The notes under the pieces were generated by a model. The model worked only from the letters and a program-made list of their open reading frames with translations, ran no database searches and had not been told where the DNA came from. From NCBI RefSeq assembly GCF_036320965.1, contig NC_092231.1, positions 254,197 through 318,196 on the forward strand: a stretch of DNA of 64,000 nucleotides, given 5' to 3'. Source of the DNA: Panulirus ornatus (lineage: Eukaryota > Arthropoda > Malacostraca > Decapoda > Palinuridae). Position 1 is the stretch's first letter. The number at the start of each line of letters is the position of its first letter. Of this stretch, positions 1 through 11,864 are shown piece by piece. A program made the position numbers and the translations under genes.

Positions 1-275
1 GGACGTGGTGGCTCATGATTAACGTGATGTTTCATACATGTGATCGTTCATGATGAACGTGGTGGCTCATGATGTATGTGGTGGCTCATGATGAACGTGG
101 TGGCTCATGATGTATGTGGTGGCTCATGATGAACGTGGTGGCTCATGATGTATGTGGTGGCTCATGATGAACGTGGTGGCTCATGATGTATGTGGTGGCT
201 CATGATGAACGTGGTGGCTCATGATGTATGTGGTGGCTCATGATGAACGTGGTGGCTCATGATGTACTTGGAGGC
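1..275. repeat. 19-bp tandem array with 38-bp higher-order unit
   Basis: Monomers of the form GTGGTGGCTCATGATGaac and GTGGTGGCTCATGATGtat follow one another. From about position 60 the two variants alternate strictly, so the true period is 38 bp. The array begins at or before the window edge and decays after about 275. Reading frames across it are low complexity and not credible genes. Confidence 0.93.
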
Positions 276-685
276 TCATATTACACCTGGTTGCTCATAA
301 TGCACGTGGGAGTTCATAATGTACATGGGGGCTGATAATACATGTGGTGGTTCACGAAAGACTATTTGAGGTTGGATGGTAACGTGTATGATCACCCGGG
401 ATAAAGATATATGACTATTCGTGACTGAGTACAGTAATCGTTGCTCAGATTTTAGTGTACACGTTAGTCTGGTCGTGCATGAAGCTGTGCACACGCACCT
501 CACGCTCACGTCTAGACTATATGGTAGAAAGAAAAAAATAATTCCACAATAAACTTTCTTTTTTTTTTTACAGTGGAAGAAGGAATCGACAGTGTCAGTT
601 CTTTTCGACATTCATGCTAGATTCTGTTCTCTGTTTGTTCAACCGACGCATAACTTTGGCGTCACTGTACTTTTATAGTCAGGTC
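276..685. other. no recognisable gene
   Basis: Decayed copies of the preceding array run to about 350. Mixed-composition DNA with a short poly-T tract near 550 follows. A 111-codon minus-strand frame here has no recognisable domain and I treat it as chance. Confidence 0.5.
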
Positions 686-795
686 GAAAACTAGGCCATC
701 ATACCCACGAGCCATAAGGTCGTACCGCTGTGTTCAAGGGTCGTACCGTCGTGCTGCAGGGCCCTACCGTCGTGCTGGAGGGTCGCACTGCCATG
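686..795. repeat. dispersed GTACCGTCGTGCT element, copy 1
   Basis: A short element built on GGCCATCATACCCA followed by repeats of the GGTCGTACCGTCGTGCT type, about three in a row here. Related sequences occur at 6165-6560, 42285-42345 and 54838-54930. I cannot assign it to a known repeat class. Confidence 0.6.
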
Positions 796-799
796 CTCA

Positions 800-990
800 T
801 GTGATCACGAACCACGGTCAACGCGGGCGGCGTCTGGTTGCATTATTGTGGGTGAGCTGACTCCCGGAAGCGGTGAGTGCAGCGGGTGGGGGCAGGGCGG
901 GGGCGGCCGAGGTACATGACTGGCGGGTTCAGTATGACGTCACCAGCGCGGCTGTCACTCCTGCTGGGCTGACTTTTACGCACACGATTT
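800..990. promoter_or_regulatory. CpG-rich patch with CRE-like and GC-box-like sites
   Basis: This stretch is much richer in G, C and CpG than its surroundings. It holds GC-box-like G-runs around 889-905 and a perfect palindromic TGACGTCA at 935-942, the textbook cAMP-response element core. Together these could mark a promoter. No TATA box, initiator or downstream exon could be tied to it, so the role is only suggested. Confidence 0.25.
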
Positions 991-1129
991 TGTTCTTTAA
1001 TTTGTATTCGTTTATGATATTTCAGATGAAGGTTTTAGAGTTGCTGTTGTAAGGATATGTTGCTTGGGATTACTGAGGGATGATGATAACTCACGAACGA
1101 ACATGGGCGTGCAGTGCCTGAGAGCAGCA

Positions 1130-3265
1130 GCGTCTCAGTATAGGAGTACTCCATTACAGTAGTGCTTCAGTGCAGCAGTACTCCGTTACGACGGTACCTA
1201 AGTTTAGCAGTGCCAAAGGGCAGCAGAACACCAGCACACCAGTGCATCATTCCAATTGTGCCATATTGGAGCAGTGCCTAGGTGCAGTAGTGCCTTAGTG
1301 CAATAGTGTCTCATTAGAGCAGTGCTTAAGTGCAGCATTGACGCAGTGCCTAAGTGTAGCAGTGCCTCAGTACAGCAAAGACTAAGTGTAGCAGTGCCTC
1401 AGAGCAATAGTGCCTCAGTACAGTAGCACCCAAATATAGCAGTGCCTCAGGGCATTAGTGTCTCAGTACAGCAGTGTCTGAGGGCAGCAGTGTCAATGCA
1501 ATAGTGCTTCAGTACAACAGTGCCTAAGTGCAACAGTGTCTCAGTGCAATAGTGCCTCAGTGCAGCAGTGTCTGAGTGTAGTAGTGTCTCAGTACAGCAG
1601 TGCCTCAGTGCAGCAATGCTTCAGTACAACAGAACCCAAGTGTAGCAGGGCTTCAGTGCAATAGTGCCTCAGTACAGCAGTGCCTAAGTGCAGCAGTACC
1701 TCAGTGCAATAGTGCTTCGGTACAGCAGTACCCAAATGTAGCAGTGCCTAAGTGCAGCAGTGCCTCAGTATAGCAATGCTTAAGCGGCAGTGCCTAAGTG
1801 CAGCAGTGCCTCAGTACAGCAGTGCCTCTTTACAGCAGTGCATAAGTGCAGTAGTGTCTCAGTGCAATAGTGCTTCAGTACAGCAGTACCCAAATGTAGC
1901 AGTGCCTTAGTACAGCAGTGCCTAAGTGCAGCAGTGTCTCGGTGCAGTAGTGCCTCTGTATAACAATGCTTAAGTGAAGCAGTGCCTGAGTGCATCAGAG
2001 CCTCAGTACAGCAGTGCCTAAGTGTAGTAGTGCCTCGGTGCAATACTACCTCAGTACAGCAGTGCCTAAGTGCAGCAGTGTGACAGTGTAATAGTGCTTC
2101 AGTACAACAGTACCCAAGTGTAGTAGTGCCTCAGTGCAATAGTGCATTAGTACAGCAGTGCCTCAGTGCAGTAGTACCTCAGTATAGTAATGCTTAAGTG
2201 CAGCAGTGCCTCATTACAGCAGTGCATAAGTGCAGTAGTGTCTCATTGCAATAGTGCTTCAGTAAAGCAGTATCTAAAGGTAGCAGTGCCCCAGTAGAGC
2301 AATGCCTAAGTGCAGCAGTGTGTCAGTGCAATAGTGCCTCAGTACAACAGTGCCTAAGTGTAGTAGTGCCTCGGTGCAATAGTGCCTCAGTACAGCAGTG
2401 TCTAAGTGCAGCAGTGCTTCAGTGCAATAGTGCTTTAGTATACAACAGTACCCAAGTGTAGCAGTGCCTCAGTGCAATAGTGCCTCAGTGCAGCAGTGTC
2501 TAAGTGCAGTAGTGCCAGAGAACAATAGTGCTTCAGTACAGTGGTACCCAAATGTGGTAATGCCTAAGTGCAGGAGTGCCTCAGTACAGCAGTGCATAAG
2601 TGCAGCAGTGTCTCAATGCAATAGTGCTATAGTACAGCAGTACCCAAATGTAGCAGTGGTTTAGTACAGCAGTGCCTAAGTGCAGCAGTCTCAGTGCAGC
2701 AGTGCCTCAGTACAGCAGTCTCTAAGTGCAGCAGTGCCTCAGTGCAATAGTGCTTCAGAATAGCAGTACCCAGATGTAGCAGTGCCTTAGTACAGTAGTG
2801 CCTAAGTGCAGCAGTGCCTTAGTATAACAGTGCTTAAGTCAGCAATGTCTCAATGCAATGGTGCCTCAGTACAGCAGTGTCTAAGTGCAGCAGTGCCTCA
2901 GAGCAATAGTGCTTCAGTACAGTAGTACCCAAATGTGGTAGTGCCTAAGTGCAGCAGTGCCTTAGTACAGCAATGTCTAAGTGCAGCAGTGTCTCAATGC
3001 ATAGTGCTTCAGTACAGTAGTACCCAAATGTGGTAGTGCCTAAGTGCAGCAGTGCCTTAGTACAGCAATGTCTAAGTGCAGCAGTGTCTCAATGCATAGT
3101 GCTTCAGTACAGCAGTACCCAAATGTAGCAGTGCCTTAGTGCAGCAGTGTCTCTGTGCAGTAATGCCTTAGTATAACAATGCTTGAGTGCAGCAGTGCCG
3201 CACTGCATTAGTGCCTCAGTATAGCAATGCCTAAGTGCAACATTGCCTCAGTACAACAGTGCCCC
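1130..3265. repeat. 2.1-kb imperfect 16-bp tandem array
   Basis: Roughly 130 degenerate copies of a 16-bp unit such as CAGTGCCTCAGTACAG and CAGTGCCTAAGTGCAG. Variants with CCTCAG, CCTAAG, TCTCAG and CCCAAA are intermixed. Because 16 is not a multiple of three, any reading frame repeats every 16 residues (48 bp), seen in an 87-codon minus-strand frame near 1780-2043. The frames are a by-product of the repeat, not genes. Confidence 0.93.
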
Positions 3266-3267
3266 AG

Positions 3268-3590
3268 TCCAGTGAGGCAAAGTAATTTTTCTTCAACTGG
3301 ATTGTTAGCATATGGAACAATCTGCCAGCTAGAGTGGTTGAAAGCATTACTATGGATACGTTTAAAAATCGACTTGATGAATACTTCCCTTCAAGTTCAT
3401 GACTTTCGTTATTTGTCCTTTCATATTCAAAAGAACAATTTGCTTGTTATTCTCTGTAAATTTTCTGTATGCCATCCAACTTTTACTACACTAACTTTGT
3501 GACTTTCTGATATCTTCCACTATCACACACACCCTAGAAGGGACCCAGTGGTCTGTTGCTGTTTGAATCCCTTTGTATTTCTTTGTACAT
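3268..3590 (+). mobile_element. LINE family B, 3' end fragment
   Basis: Translation gives the degenerate C-terminus of a CR1/Jockey-like LINE, including a W-N-N-L-P-A-R-V-V-E-type block and then TFKNRLDEYFP, typical of the end of the reverse-transcriptase ORF. The element closes with a short 3' UTR ending near 3590 in a motif meaning roughly 'gggacccagtggtctgttgc'. The same end is found inverted at 9485, 27715 and 39030. The copy is 5' truncated inside or next to the 16-bp array and has frameshifts. Confidence 0.75.
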
Positions 3591-4100
3591 TTCATTAGGA
3601 CCATGAACAATATATGGGTCCAGCCCTTGAAATATTCCGTTTATGTCTTCATTTGATACTTCCGACTCTGGTGTTGGGGCTATAGTGTCTTCCACTGTCA
3701 AAACACTTTTGAATTTGTCATACAGTTCCTCGCACATCCTTTCAGCATCCTGAATCCTTTAGTCTTATTTACTATTCTTCAAGTGACAGTTCACTCCCAA
3801 TGAATGTATGGAAAAGTTTTGAATTATCTGCTGCTTTGTCTACAAGATTTGATTTCAAAGTTAACATGATCATTTGTTATTCTGCTCTATTAGCTCCTTG
3901 ACAGAGCTCCTGCATCTTACAAATGCTGGTAGGCTGGGGTACTGCCTATATATTCTACCCTCTGTATTTAAGGCTAAATGTACTCATGTGTACAATCAAT
4001 GAATTTCTGTTTCAAAAGATTGTAAATTTCGATTCCTTTCCGCTTCATCTGTTTTATCAACTTGGCTATCCATCGTAAGTGTGGAAAAACCATGAAAATA
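3591..4100 (-). mobile_element. LINE fragment, endonuclease-RT linker
   Basis: On the minus strand a decayed frame reads through blocks typical of the linker between endonuclease and reverse transcriptase in CR1/Jockey-like LINEs: a K-L-F-H-T-F-I-type block near 3810, then CEELYDKFKSVLTVEDT near 3700 and a 'GLDPYIVHGPNEM' block (canonically L-N-P-N-K-A-P-G-P-D). Stops and frameshifts interrupt it. It converges on the plus-strand family B end, so two LINE pieces meet tail to tail near 3590. Confidence 0.65.
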
Positions 4101-4665
4101 TTTCCAAATATATTTTAGACAGTTCTCCAGCATATTTGGTGTATACTACTAGCTACATTTTGTGAGCATGAAAATTTGTAACCATTTCACTATGAACCAG
4201 TCAGTAATTCAGCCAGTCACAAATAGTGCAGTTGCCTTTGGCCATATGACTGTAACTGTGAGGAGCTCAACAGATCAGTGCAAGAATGATGAACGTCAAG
4301 TTTTGTCTGCCGTTTTACCAGTTTAACAACAACAACAAAATCGGGGCATTATTTTTGTTGTGAAAGAGATAACTTTCGTCCACCTGAAGTACTGATATGA
4401 CTCGTGCTATTGTTTCATCGTGAATAGAAATATACATTGTGAAGTTGTGTCTTGTTATATTACAATTTTAGCCGCACATTTTCCTTGTGCCGGACCTTAT
4501 GATGATATTACCATCATTATGATATGACATTTAGCACAGCTGATAAACCTTATTGTTTTCATCATTTACTGATGATAACCATCAATGTCATTGTTCGAAT
4601 TATATAATGAACAGAGTATTACATTGTTTGTTGTGTGATTTCTGTGTTTCACTGTCATTATTTGC
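4101..4665. other. no recognisable gene
   Basis: AT-rich sequence without a frame, repeat or motif that I recognise. Confidence 0.5.
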
Positions 4666-4667
4666 AT

Positions 4668-4965
4668 TGATGGAGCAGTATTTCCACAGTAGCGCACTGC
4701 TCCCTTCATGAGGGAGCAGTGTTGCCACAATAACACCACCTTCATGAGGGAGCAGTATTGCCACAATAACACATCACCTTCATAAAGGAGCAGTATTGCC
4801 ACAGTAACACATCATCATCATAAGGGAGCAGCACTGCCACAATAACACCACCTTCATAAAGGAGCAGGATTGCCACAGTAACGCAACACCACCTTCATGA
4901 GGGAGCAGTATCGGCAAAGTAACATACCACCATCTTCATAACGGAGAAGTATTGCCAAAATAAGC
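4668..4965. repeat. 36-39 bp imperfect tandem array
   Basis: About seven to eight copies of a unit like GGAGCAGTATTGCCACAATA followed by ACACCACCTTCATGA. Copies differ by short insertions of CAC/CAT triplets, so unit length varies from about 36 to 39 bp. Confidence 0.85.
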
Positions 4966-6160
4966 CATGTCCCCTTCCTATCAACACCTTCATGTAATTC
5001 ATTTAGAAACTGCTCGGCTTTTTCTCTTCTTTTACCTTTAACCAAAGGTTCTGTTCTTTCTGTCTGTTTTATTAGACGGGTCTGACGTTCTCAGGTGCCA
5101 GTTTGTAACACTGGAAGACTGCTCCCAGCAGTGCCCACTACAACATTGTCTCACTACAACATGAACATCACCACGACATGACGCATCAAAGCAGATTACC
5201 AGCGTCACCACGTATGCTTCACGTGCCTGAACTATATCAGAAAACCGAACACACTATTTTCAAGGAACAAAAAATGGAAAATAATTAAGGCATGACAATT
5301 ATCCATGTCAGATGAGCATTACAGACATATACGGCTCCGCGAATTCTGTCCTTTTACCGTGAACAATGCTTGGTTCTCCTTGTGAATACCTAACCTAACA
5401 TACTAACTCTACTCACTCATTATAACTGAGGACTCGCGCGCGGTTGGGCTCCAGAACAGCCCACATATATGTAATTTTCATGATTATTGTGAGAATATTA
5501 AAGTTTATTATTGATACTACTTTTTTGAATAATGGTATTTAATGGAATATGACTCAAAGTTATTGTGTAAAAATGATCTTTTGATAACAGCAAGATATTT
5601 GCCTTTTAGGTTTGAATTTCATTGGTACATTTTTCAGGTAAGATATTACAGTGTTTGCATAATGAAGAATGATATAGGCTGCGTTTGGCATCTGATGATT
5701 CGCGTAGTTATTAGATTTATTAAAGAGATGAAAAAACGTATGCAGAAGTTTTAGATTAATTCATGTGAATTTCTTTTCCGGTGGCTTCCGTTTTGTAAAT
5801 AATTTCCCAATTTTCCTATTACATGGAAATCAGGTTTTTCATTAATTTTAAGAGATTTTCTGGTGACAACTGAAGGTGTGGAGGTAGGTAGGTAGTAGAG
5901 GTTGTTTTGCTGCCACTTATCATCATCCTCTAACGTTACTGGCGTGGAGTAATGCAAATGTTTTGGTTTCATGGGTGTACAGAGTGACTATATTAGTTTT
6001 ATGTGTCAGAACTAATGAATATTTTGTTTTTCTTTTCAGTAAGGACATTTTGACCAACTGGAGGTAGAAGCACTCTTGTAAGTAGTATCAGTATATGTTA
6101 GTGCAAGTTCACAGTAGTATTGTTAACAGCTATTGGCAGTAAGTAAGCGTTGAGACTTAG
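4966..6160. other. no recognisable gene
   Basis: Mixed, mostly AT-rich DNA. A small (GGTA)n-like run lies near 5880-5895 and a short CpG-rich string near 5430. The 60-73 codon frames here have no recognisable domain. Confidence 0.5.
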
Positions 6161-6164
6161 GTTA

Positions 6165-6560
6165 AAGGTCAGACTATCATGCCCAAGGATCATACCGTCG
6201 TGCTGGATTTAAGATCGGGCGGGTTGAGAAGTAAGTGGGTATGGCAGAAGTGCAGCTGGGGATGTTGACGGTACGGGTATGCCTAGTGATAGTGCTGGGG
6301 TATAGGGTATACCTACCCTCCGGTACATGGAAGTATGACATTACAACTCTATAAAAACGTTTAACTTTAACGCCGTAAGTGGGACAGTACGACACGTAAG
6401 TATAACAGCTCGACCCTTGAGGCCTTCGACCTAATCGTTTTAAGGATCAGGTCAAAAGGGCAGATCATCTTATACAAGTTCACACCGTCCTTCTAAGGCG
6501 TCGTATCGTATTCCTTAAGGGACGTACCGTTCATGTCAAGGGTTATACCCTCTTACTGAA
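6165..6560. repeat. dispersed GTACCGTCGTGCT element, copy 2 (two decayed pieces)
   Basis: Around 6165-6205 the sequence has GGTCAGACTATCATGCCCAA then ATACCGTCGTGCTGGA. Around 6440-6550 a second piece has AAGGATCAGGTC and later GGGACGTACCGTTC and GGGTTATACCC. Both match the element at 686-795 and 42285-42345. The DNA between is unassigned. Confidence 0.5.
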
Positions 6561-7070
6561 AGAGTTAAGTTTTAAACATGTTCTACGTTAGTGCGAGACT
6601 GTAATAGCCCTATGTTATGATAGTCAGAAGCAATCACAAGGTCCACTATAAATCAAAATATAACAGTGGTCAGAGTCCCCACAGGTCAGGTCCTTACAGG
6701 TCATTGAGGGGACATACATGGCAGGTCAGGTCCGGTCCCCACAGGTCAGTCATGGTTTTCTTAAATTAGGGTTATTGCAGGTCATGGCAATCGTTTCTAC
6801 AGACCAGGGAAACAAGCAGCAATATCCCATAACTCTCTTGTACTTGATAATGGAGTGTTTTAAGTTTCTCAGTAGGTTTACCATCCCTGTATTATTGCGC
6901 ACAGCAAAAATGATCTGTTTGATAGTGTTGTAGGCATTCACCAGTACTGGCATGTAGCGGAAAAATAGAGAAAGTATGGAGTGAAAATATGTATTAATAG
7001 TGATGATGTGCTGGGAACAGTCAGTATTGCTATTATCTGTAGTGTTGCTGGTGTCATTTGGATGGAATTT
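6561..7070. other. no recognisable gene; short local repeats of ACAGGTCAGGTCC
   Basis: Between 6670 and 6790 the string CACAGGTCAGGTCC and relatives recur several times without regular spacing. A 116-codon minus-strand frame (6750-7100) overlaps this and has no recognisable domain. Confidence 0.5.
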
Positions 7071-7074
7071 GCAG

Positions 7075-7175
7075 GTTAAGGTGCCACATAATGGTTGCAA
7101 CAGTAGGTTAATGTACCATATATTGGTTGCAGCAGCAGGTTAAGGTACCGCAGAATGCTTGCAACAGTAGATATG
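7075..7175. repeat. 31-bp GGTTGCAACAGTAG minisatellite, left piece
   Basis: Three decayed copies of a unit beginning GGTTGCAACAGTAGGTTAA and ending in a CCRCATAAT-like block. The same unit forms the array at 11865-12240, on the far side of the LINE block. Confidence 0.75.
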
Positions 7176-7179
7176 GTAC

Positions 7180-9440
7180 GTCTTGGAGTCTTTAGGGTCT
7201 TCATCCCCACAGACCAGGTTGGCCTCAGGCTGCTGCACTGGGTCGTTGGTAGACCAAGTTGTTAGCAGCCACAACCTGGCTGGTCTGGTACACTTTGCAG
7301 GTACTTGTCCAGTGACTTGAACTTCACCAAAGATCGCGTCTTGTTTCTGATGGTAGATGGCAAGGTGTTGAAGTCTTGGGCCTCAGATGTTTAAGGTGTT
7401 GTCTCATTTTATGCATATGGCACCTTTGAATTTCAGAGGTAATATCTTACAAAACCTTCCCTACCTGTCTTACCAGTAGGATGTTATTTCCGAATATACG
7501 TTGGGAACCATTCCTTCTAGGATCTTCTTGGTAAAGATGATGATTCATTTCTCCCCTCTGCGCTCCAGGGACTACAGCCTCAGTGTTTTCAGTCGTTCTC
7601 AGTAATTACGTTCCTTTGCCACATTAATATAAGTTATGAAATATCCTTGAACACTTTCTTTTCCGCAATTTCGACCGCCTTGTAGGATGATGTTATAATA
7701 CTGCAGTATTTAATTCGTGAAAGAATTAATGCCTTGAATAATATCATTATTATTGGTTTTTCTTCCCATGTTTTGAATGTCCACAGGATCCAGCCCGCCA
7801 TCCTGCTGCATGAGACATCCGTTGTTTTGTTGTGTTTACTGAACGTTTGATCATTATTCATCTGGTTTGTGATTATGTCTGTGTCTGTCCGGTATTGTGT
7901 GTTGTTTTTGATTTCATTTTCCCCCTACCATAGGAGTTCAGATTCACCTCTAGTGAAAAGCATGTTGTTCTCGGTTACCCAGTTGAAGACTTCGGTCATG
8001 TCTCTTTGTATCCCTTTCGGCGTCTTCTAAAGATGTGATTTTCATCCTTATTCTTCCGTCACATGCAAAGGATGATATGGAACTGTGGCTTGTGTTTGCG
8101 TCACATTCAGAGTTACGAGTGAGGAACAGAAGGGGTGCAAATACAGCTTCTTGGTGTGTACAGAGTTTTTACTTTGGAGGCGCTGGGTATGGCATGGTTT
8201 GCAACTCGTGTCGTGATCTGTTAGTTAAGTGGTTGTACATCTTTCTCCCAATTTTTGCATTTATTTCCGTCTTTCGCATTTTATGTGCAGTAACACCATG
8301 GTTACATTTGTCACACGCTTTTGCAAAGTCTGTGTAAATCACGTCAACATTATCTTTATTTTCCAGAGCTTCAACAATCTTGTCATAATGATCAAGCTAC
8401 TGAGAGAAGCAAGATCGTCCCCTCCTGAAACCCTGTTGTGCTGGGTTATGTAGATTGTTCACTTCCATAAATTCAGTCAGCTTGCCTGTTAGGATTCTTT
8501 CGAAGATTTTAATGATTTGCGATGTTAATGCTATAGGTCAATATTTTTTTTTTTTTTTTTTTTTTTTGCTTTACTTCCGTCTTTGTGGAGTGGGGCGATG
8601 TAGGCCAGTTTTAAACTCACAGGAATGATGGAAGAATCGAGATTTTTTCTTCAGAGGATACTTAATGCATGTGTTTCAGGTGACGTGCATTTCTTAATGA
8701 AGACTGAGTTCCATAAATCTGGGCCTGGGGCTGTGTGCCCTCTGGATGTCGTGTTAAGAAAGTGATGTCTGTTATGAGTACAGTTGGAGGATTACTGTTT
8801 TGGAAAAAAATTTGGGTTATTTATTATTAATGATTTTGATCCACTGACACCAATTCATATCGCCTTATTAGAATCTCACTCTTCTCATGGCAGTCATCTC
8901 TAGTTATCTTCTATTTTGAGTGGGTCACTGGTGTTTGTGGTTCTTGATTTGCGTTTTGAATACGAGTAAAAGTATTTTGCGTTATTCTTATTTCACTTAT
9001 GGCTTTTTCTTTGTCCCTTTCCTGTGTTTCATATGACATTTTCCTGTGTTTCATATGACATTTTTTGTTTATGGTTTATGTCCGATAGTTCACTTGATAG
9101 GTTTTCTTTCCTTCGGTGGTTGAGATGTGACTTCTTTAGAAGGTTTGCAGTTCTTTTTCATATCCTGAAGACTGCTCGTCTTCCTCGTTTTAACCTAGAA
9201 CTTTTGTGCTTTCTTCTCGCTGGTATATATCTGTTGCATGCTTGGAACACCAAAATGTCCCGGTTCCGGTTTTGTGGTACTCAGCAGGGTTTCTCATTGT
9301 GTCGCACACACCTCATTGATCACATCTTCCCAGTTTATCCGTTTACTGTTAAAACATAATGTACTGAAAACACCTCCACTGTTTCGTATGTTTTTACTTG
9401 GCGGTTTGGCATCCAGGCTTGTTTTTAATTCAGTCAGGTT
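7180..9440 (-). mobile_element. LINE family C copy a, nearly complete RT region
   Basis: On the minus strand, from high to low coordinates, the decayed frame gives the endonuclease-RT linker (about 9240-9000), RT entry motif PVSLKLAYIAPLHKDGSK (near 8610-8570), PIALTSQIIKIFERILTGKL (near 8540-8480), QQGFRRGRSCF, and the catalytic-region block DVIYTDFAKACDK (near 8340-8300). Further on come VFNWVTENNM (near 7990) and the thumb block SRMAGWILWTFKTWEEKP (near 7800). A 3' UTR ends near 7180. Several stops and frameshifts are present, so it is inactive. It belongs to the APE-type CR1/Jockey-like group; the exact clade is not decided. Confidence 0.75.
8546..8568. repeat. poly-T run inside LINE RT region
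   Basis: About 23 consecutive T (A on the LINE sense strand) lie between the RT blocks HKDGSK and PIALTS. It replaces the few lysine/asparagine codons seen in the other family C copy at 38140-38180, so it looks like slippage expansion of an A-rich codon run. Confidence 0.85.
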
Positions 9441-9484
9441 GTGATGAGATAGTAGAGACTGAGATAGTAGTATCACATACAAAA

Positions 9485-10262
9485 GGACCATAAAGGAATT
9501 CAAAGAGCAATAGACCATTGGGTCCTTTCGAGGACGTTTGTGGTGGAAAATACCAGAAATTCACATATTAGTTTGGTAAAAAATAGAAGGCGTACAGATA
9601 CTTCAAAGCGAATAACCTGTAAATTGTCATTGTGACTGTGTAGGTGCAAACAATGCAGGTCATGGACTTGAAGCGAAGTACTTATCAAGTCTGTTTTTAA
9701 ACGTATCTATAGTGCTGCTTTCAACCAGTGTAACCGGCAAATCGCTCCGCATGTTAACAATCCTGTTGTAGAAATAGTACTTTACCTCATTCGAGGTAAA
9801 TCGTTTGCCCACAAGTTTTTATCCATTACGACGAGTAAAATCACGAATCAAGTTTTAAGTAGCTTCATAGATCAAGATTATCATAGCCTTTGATAGATTT
9901 AAGAACCTGTATTAGATCACCTTTTATCCTCTTTTCTAAGCTAAATGTATTCAGGTCGTTTAACCTGCTCTTGCAGGATTTGTTTCTCAGTCTGAGAATC
10001 ATCTTGGTAGCTCGATACTGTACTCTCTATTATGACTTTTATGGTAGGGGAACCAAAATGGGACGCATTATTCGAGATGTAGGCAAACTAATGAATCGTA
10101 AAGATTAAAGATGATTTCCCTGGTCTTAAATTCGAGGGCCCTATTTAGGTATCCATGAATTTGGTTCGTTCTTTTCACTGCTTCTCTGCACTGCTTACTT
10201 GGTTTTAGGTCACCCGAAATTTCCCCCAAGGATTTTTCCTCGTTTGCCTTTTGCAGTTCAGC
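9485..10262 (-). mobile_element. LINE family B copy, RT C-terminus and 3' end
   Basis: Minus-strand translation gives, in order, degenerate RT C-terminal blocks, then TSNEVKYYFYNRIVNMRS and a TFKNRLD-type block near 9690, and the family B 3' end at about 9490-9530. It is broken by stops. Its upstream side is joined at about 10262 to the endonuclease of a family C element, so the RT core is absent. Confidence 0.7.
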
Positions 10263-11760
10263 AGATTTTGGTCCACATTATTTGTGAAGATAAGTCCAGA
10301 ATGGTGCTTCCACTGATTGATTTTGTTATTTATTGGCTAAAGAAGGAGATCTTTTCACACAGTCTGATTAACTTTTTTTTGCAGCTGTTCGTCCGAGCTG
10401 CTTCTAGTATCAATATTTTCCGCAATGATGTTATTTCCTGCCTGTCTCCATTTGATGTGTGGTAGTTTGAGGTCTCCCAAGACAATTACATTTGGGACTG
10501 GGTTTCGGAAGGGGTCGAGACATATTTTCATATTTCTTATTTTTTTCTTAAATTCACGAGATTGCATCAGGTGATCTATAGATTAATGCAATGACCTGGT
10601 TTAGGTTTTCACTCGTGACAAAGAATGCTTCTACTACAGCATTTGAGGAGTTCAGGAGTTCTAAGTATGTCTACTGTATATAGCCCAACCCCTCCACATG
10701 ATCTAGTCCTGTCGCATCTGAATAGGCTGTAGTTTGGAATCCGTACCTCACTATTCATGTGCTCTTGTCTGCGTGTTTTAGTAAAGGCCGCAAATACTTC
10801 ACTTGACTCGTTTAGCAACCAACTTATTGATGGGATTTTATTTGTTCTCTGTGATTTCAGTCCCTGTATGCTGGCATATATGAAGAGCGTTACATGGCTT
10901 GTTGTCTCGGTATTGTTTTTGTGGGTTAATATGCTCTGTTCTGCTTAATCTGGAAGATAGCTTTCAGTTCCTTCACCATTCTCTGAAGAGGGAAGCCAAT
11001 TTAATTTCCTCCTCTGGTAGTTCTTCTCTGCCTCTTTTTGGCCCTTTGTTGTTATTAGAAAAAACGAGTATATTGCTGGGCACGAGTGACATTCTCATTG
11101 TCCTTGATTTGTGGTGGTTGTTACAGTACTCGTTCAAGCAGCGTTTGATAGTTTGTGATTGCACAATTCTTGATGGTAGAACCTGCGTCCTTCCCCATAC
11201 CTGTATTTACTTTTCTTCTGACAATTCAGATATTTTCTCGGGTGTTTGAATTTAAATTTTTCCCGTCACAATTTGTCATTCTTGCTGTACATGCAATTTC
11301 CCTTTGCATAGTATCTACAGACTTCGTCCACACCTCGGCATTGTTGTTCTTTTCCTGTGTCGTATCTCACCATCTCTCGTGTCTGTGGCCAGACCTGACA
11401 GTTTCCTGGCTTTTGCTTTCTTCCTCCCAGCTTCCATACCTGAGTCGACGTCAGCGACTTTCTCCACTCACGTGTGTGCTAGAAGTTTACTGGCCCCCAC
11501 TTTCTCCCTCTCCCTCTATACCTGAGTCAGTGTCCTTGTCTCTCTGTGAACATGTCTGTGTTTGCCGTTTCCTGGTTTTCACTTACTCCTCCTTCTATGC
11601 TTAGATTAACGTCTGTCACTTTATGTGTTCGTGTCTGTGGTTGATGTTTCCTCACCTCCCGCTTTCATCGTGAATTTCAACAGAGGACTCTCCCTCTGTA
11701 GCTGTAACTAGGTCTACTACATTTACTAGATCTTCGCTGGGTCGAGCGATGTGCAACTTT
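10263..11760 (-). mobile_element. LINE family C copy b, ORF1 and endonuclease half
   Basis: The minus strand carries the 5' half of the family also seen on the plus strand at 35930-38290. From 11760 down: a decayed ORF1 with a CKFKH-type basic/cysteine block (near 11240), then endonuclease blocks ESSEVFAAFTKT, YSLFRCDRTRSCGGVGLYT (near 10720-10670), NVIVLGDLKLPHIKW (near 10490) and IFTNNVD (near 10280). The D/N-rich GDLxLP motif is part of the AP-endonuclease-like active site. Frameshifts and stops break it and it fuses to a family B 3' end at about 10262. Confidence 0.7.
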
Positions 11761-11864
11761 TTCCACCTGACGTAAAATGAGGTTCGCGCCTTTGAAGGCT
11801 TTTACTTATCCGCCTCAGATTCTCATTCAGTATTTCCTAAAACATAAAGATGCGTGTCTACAGT

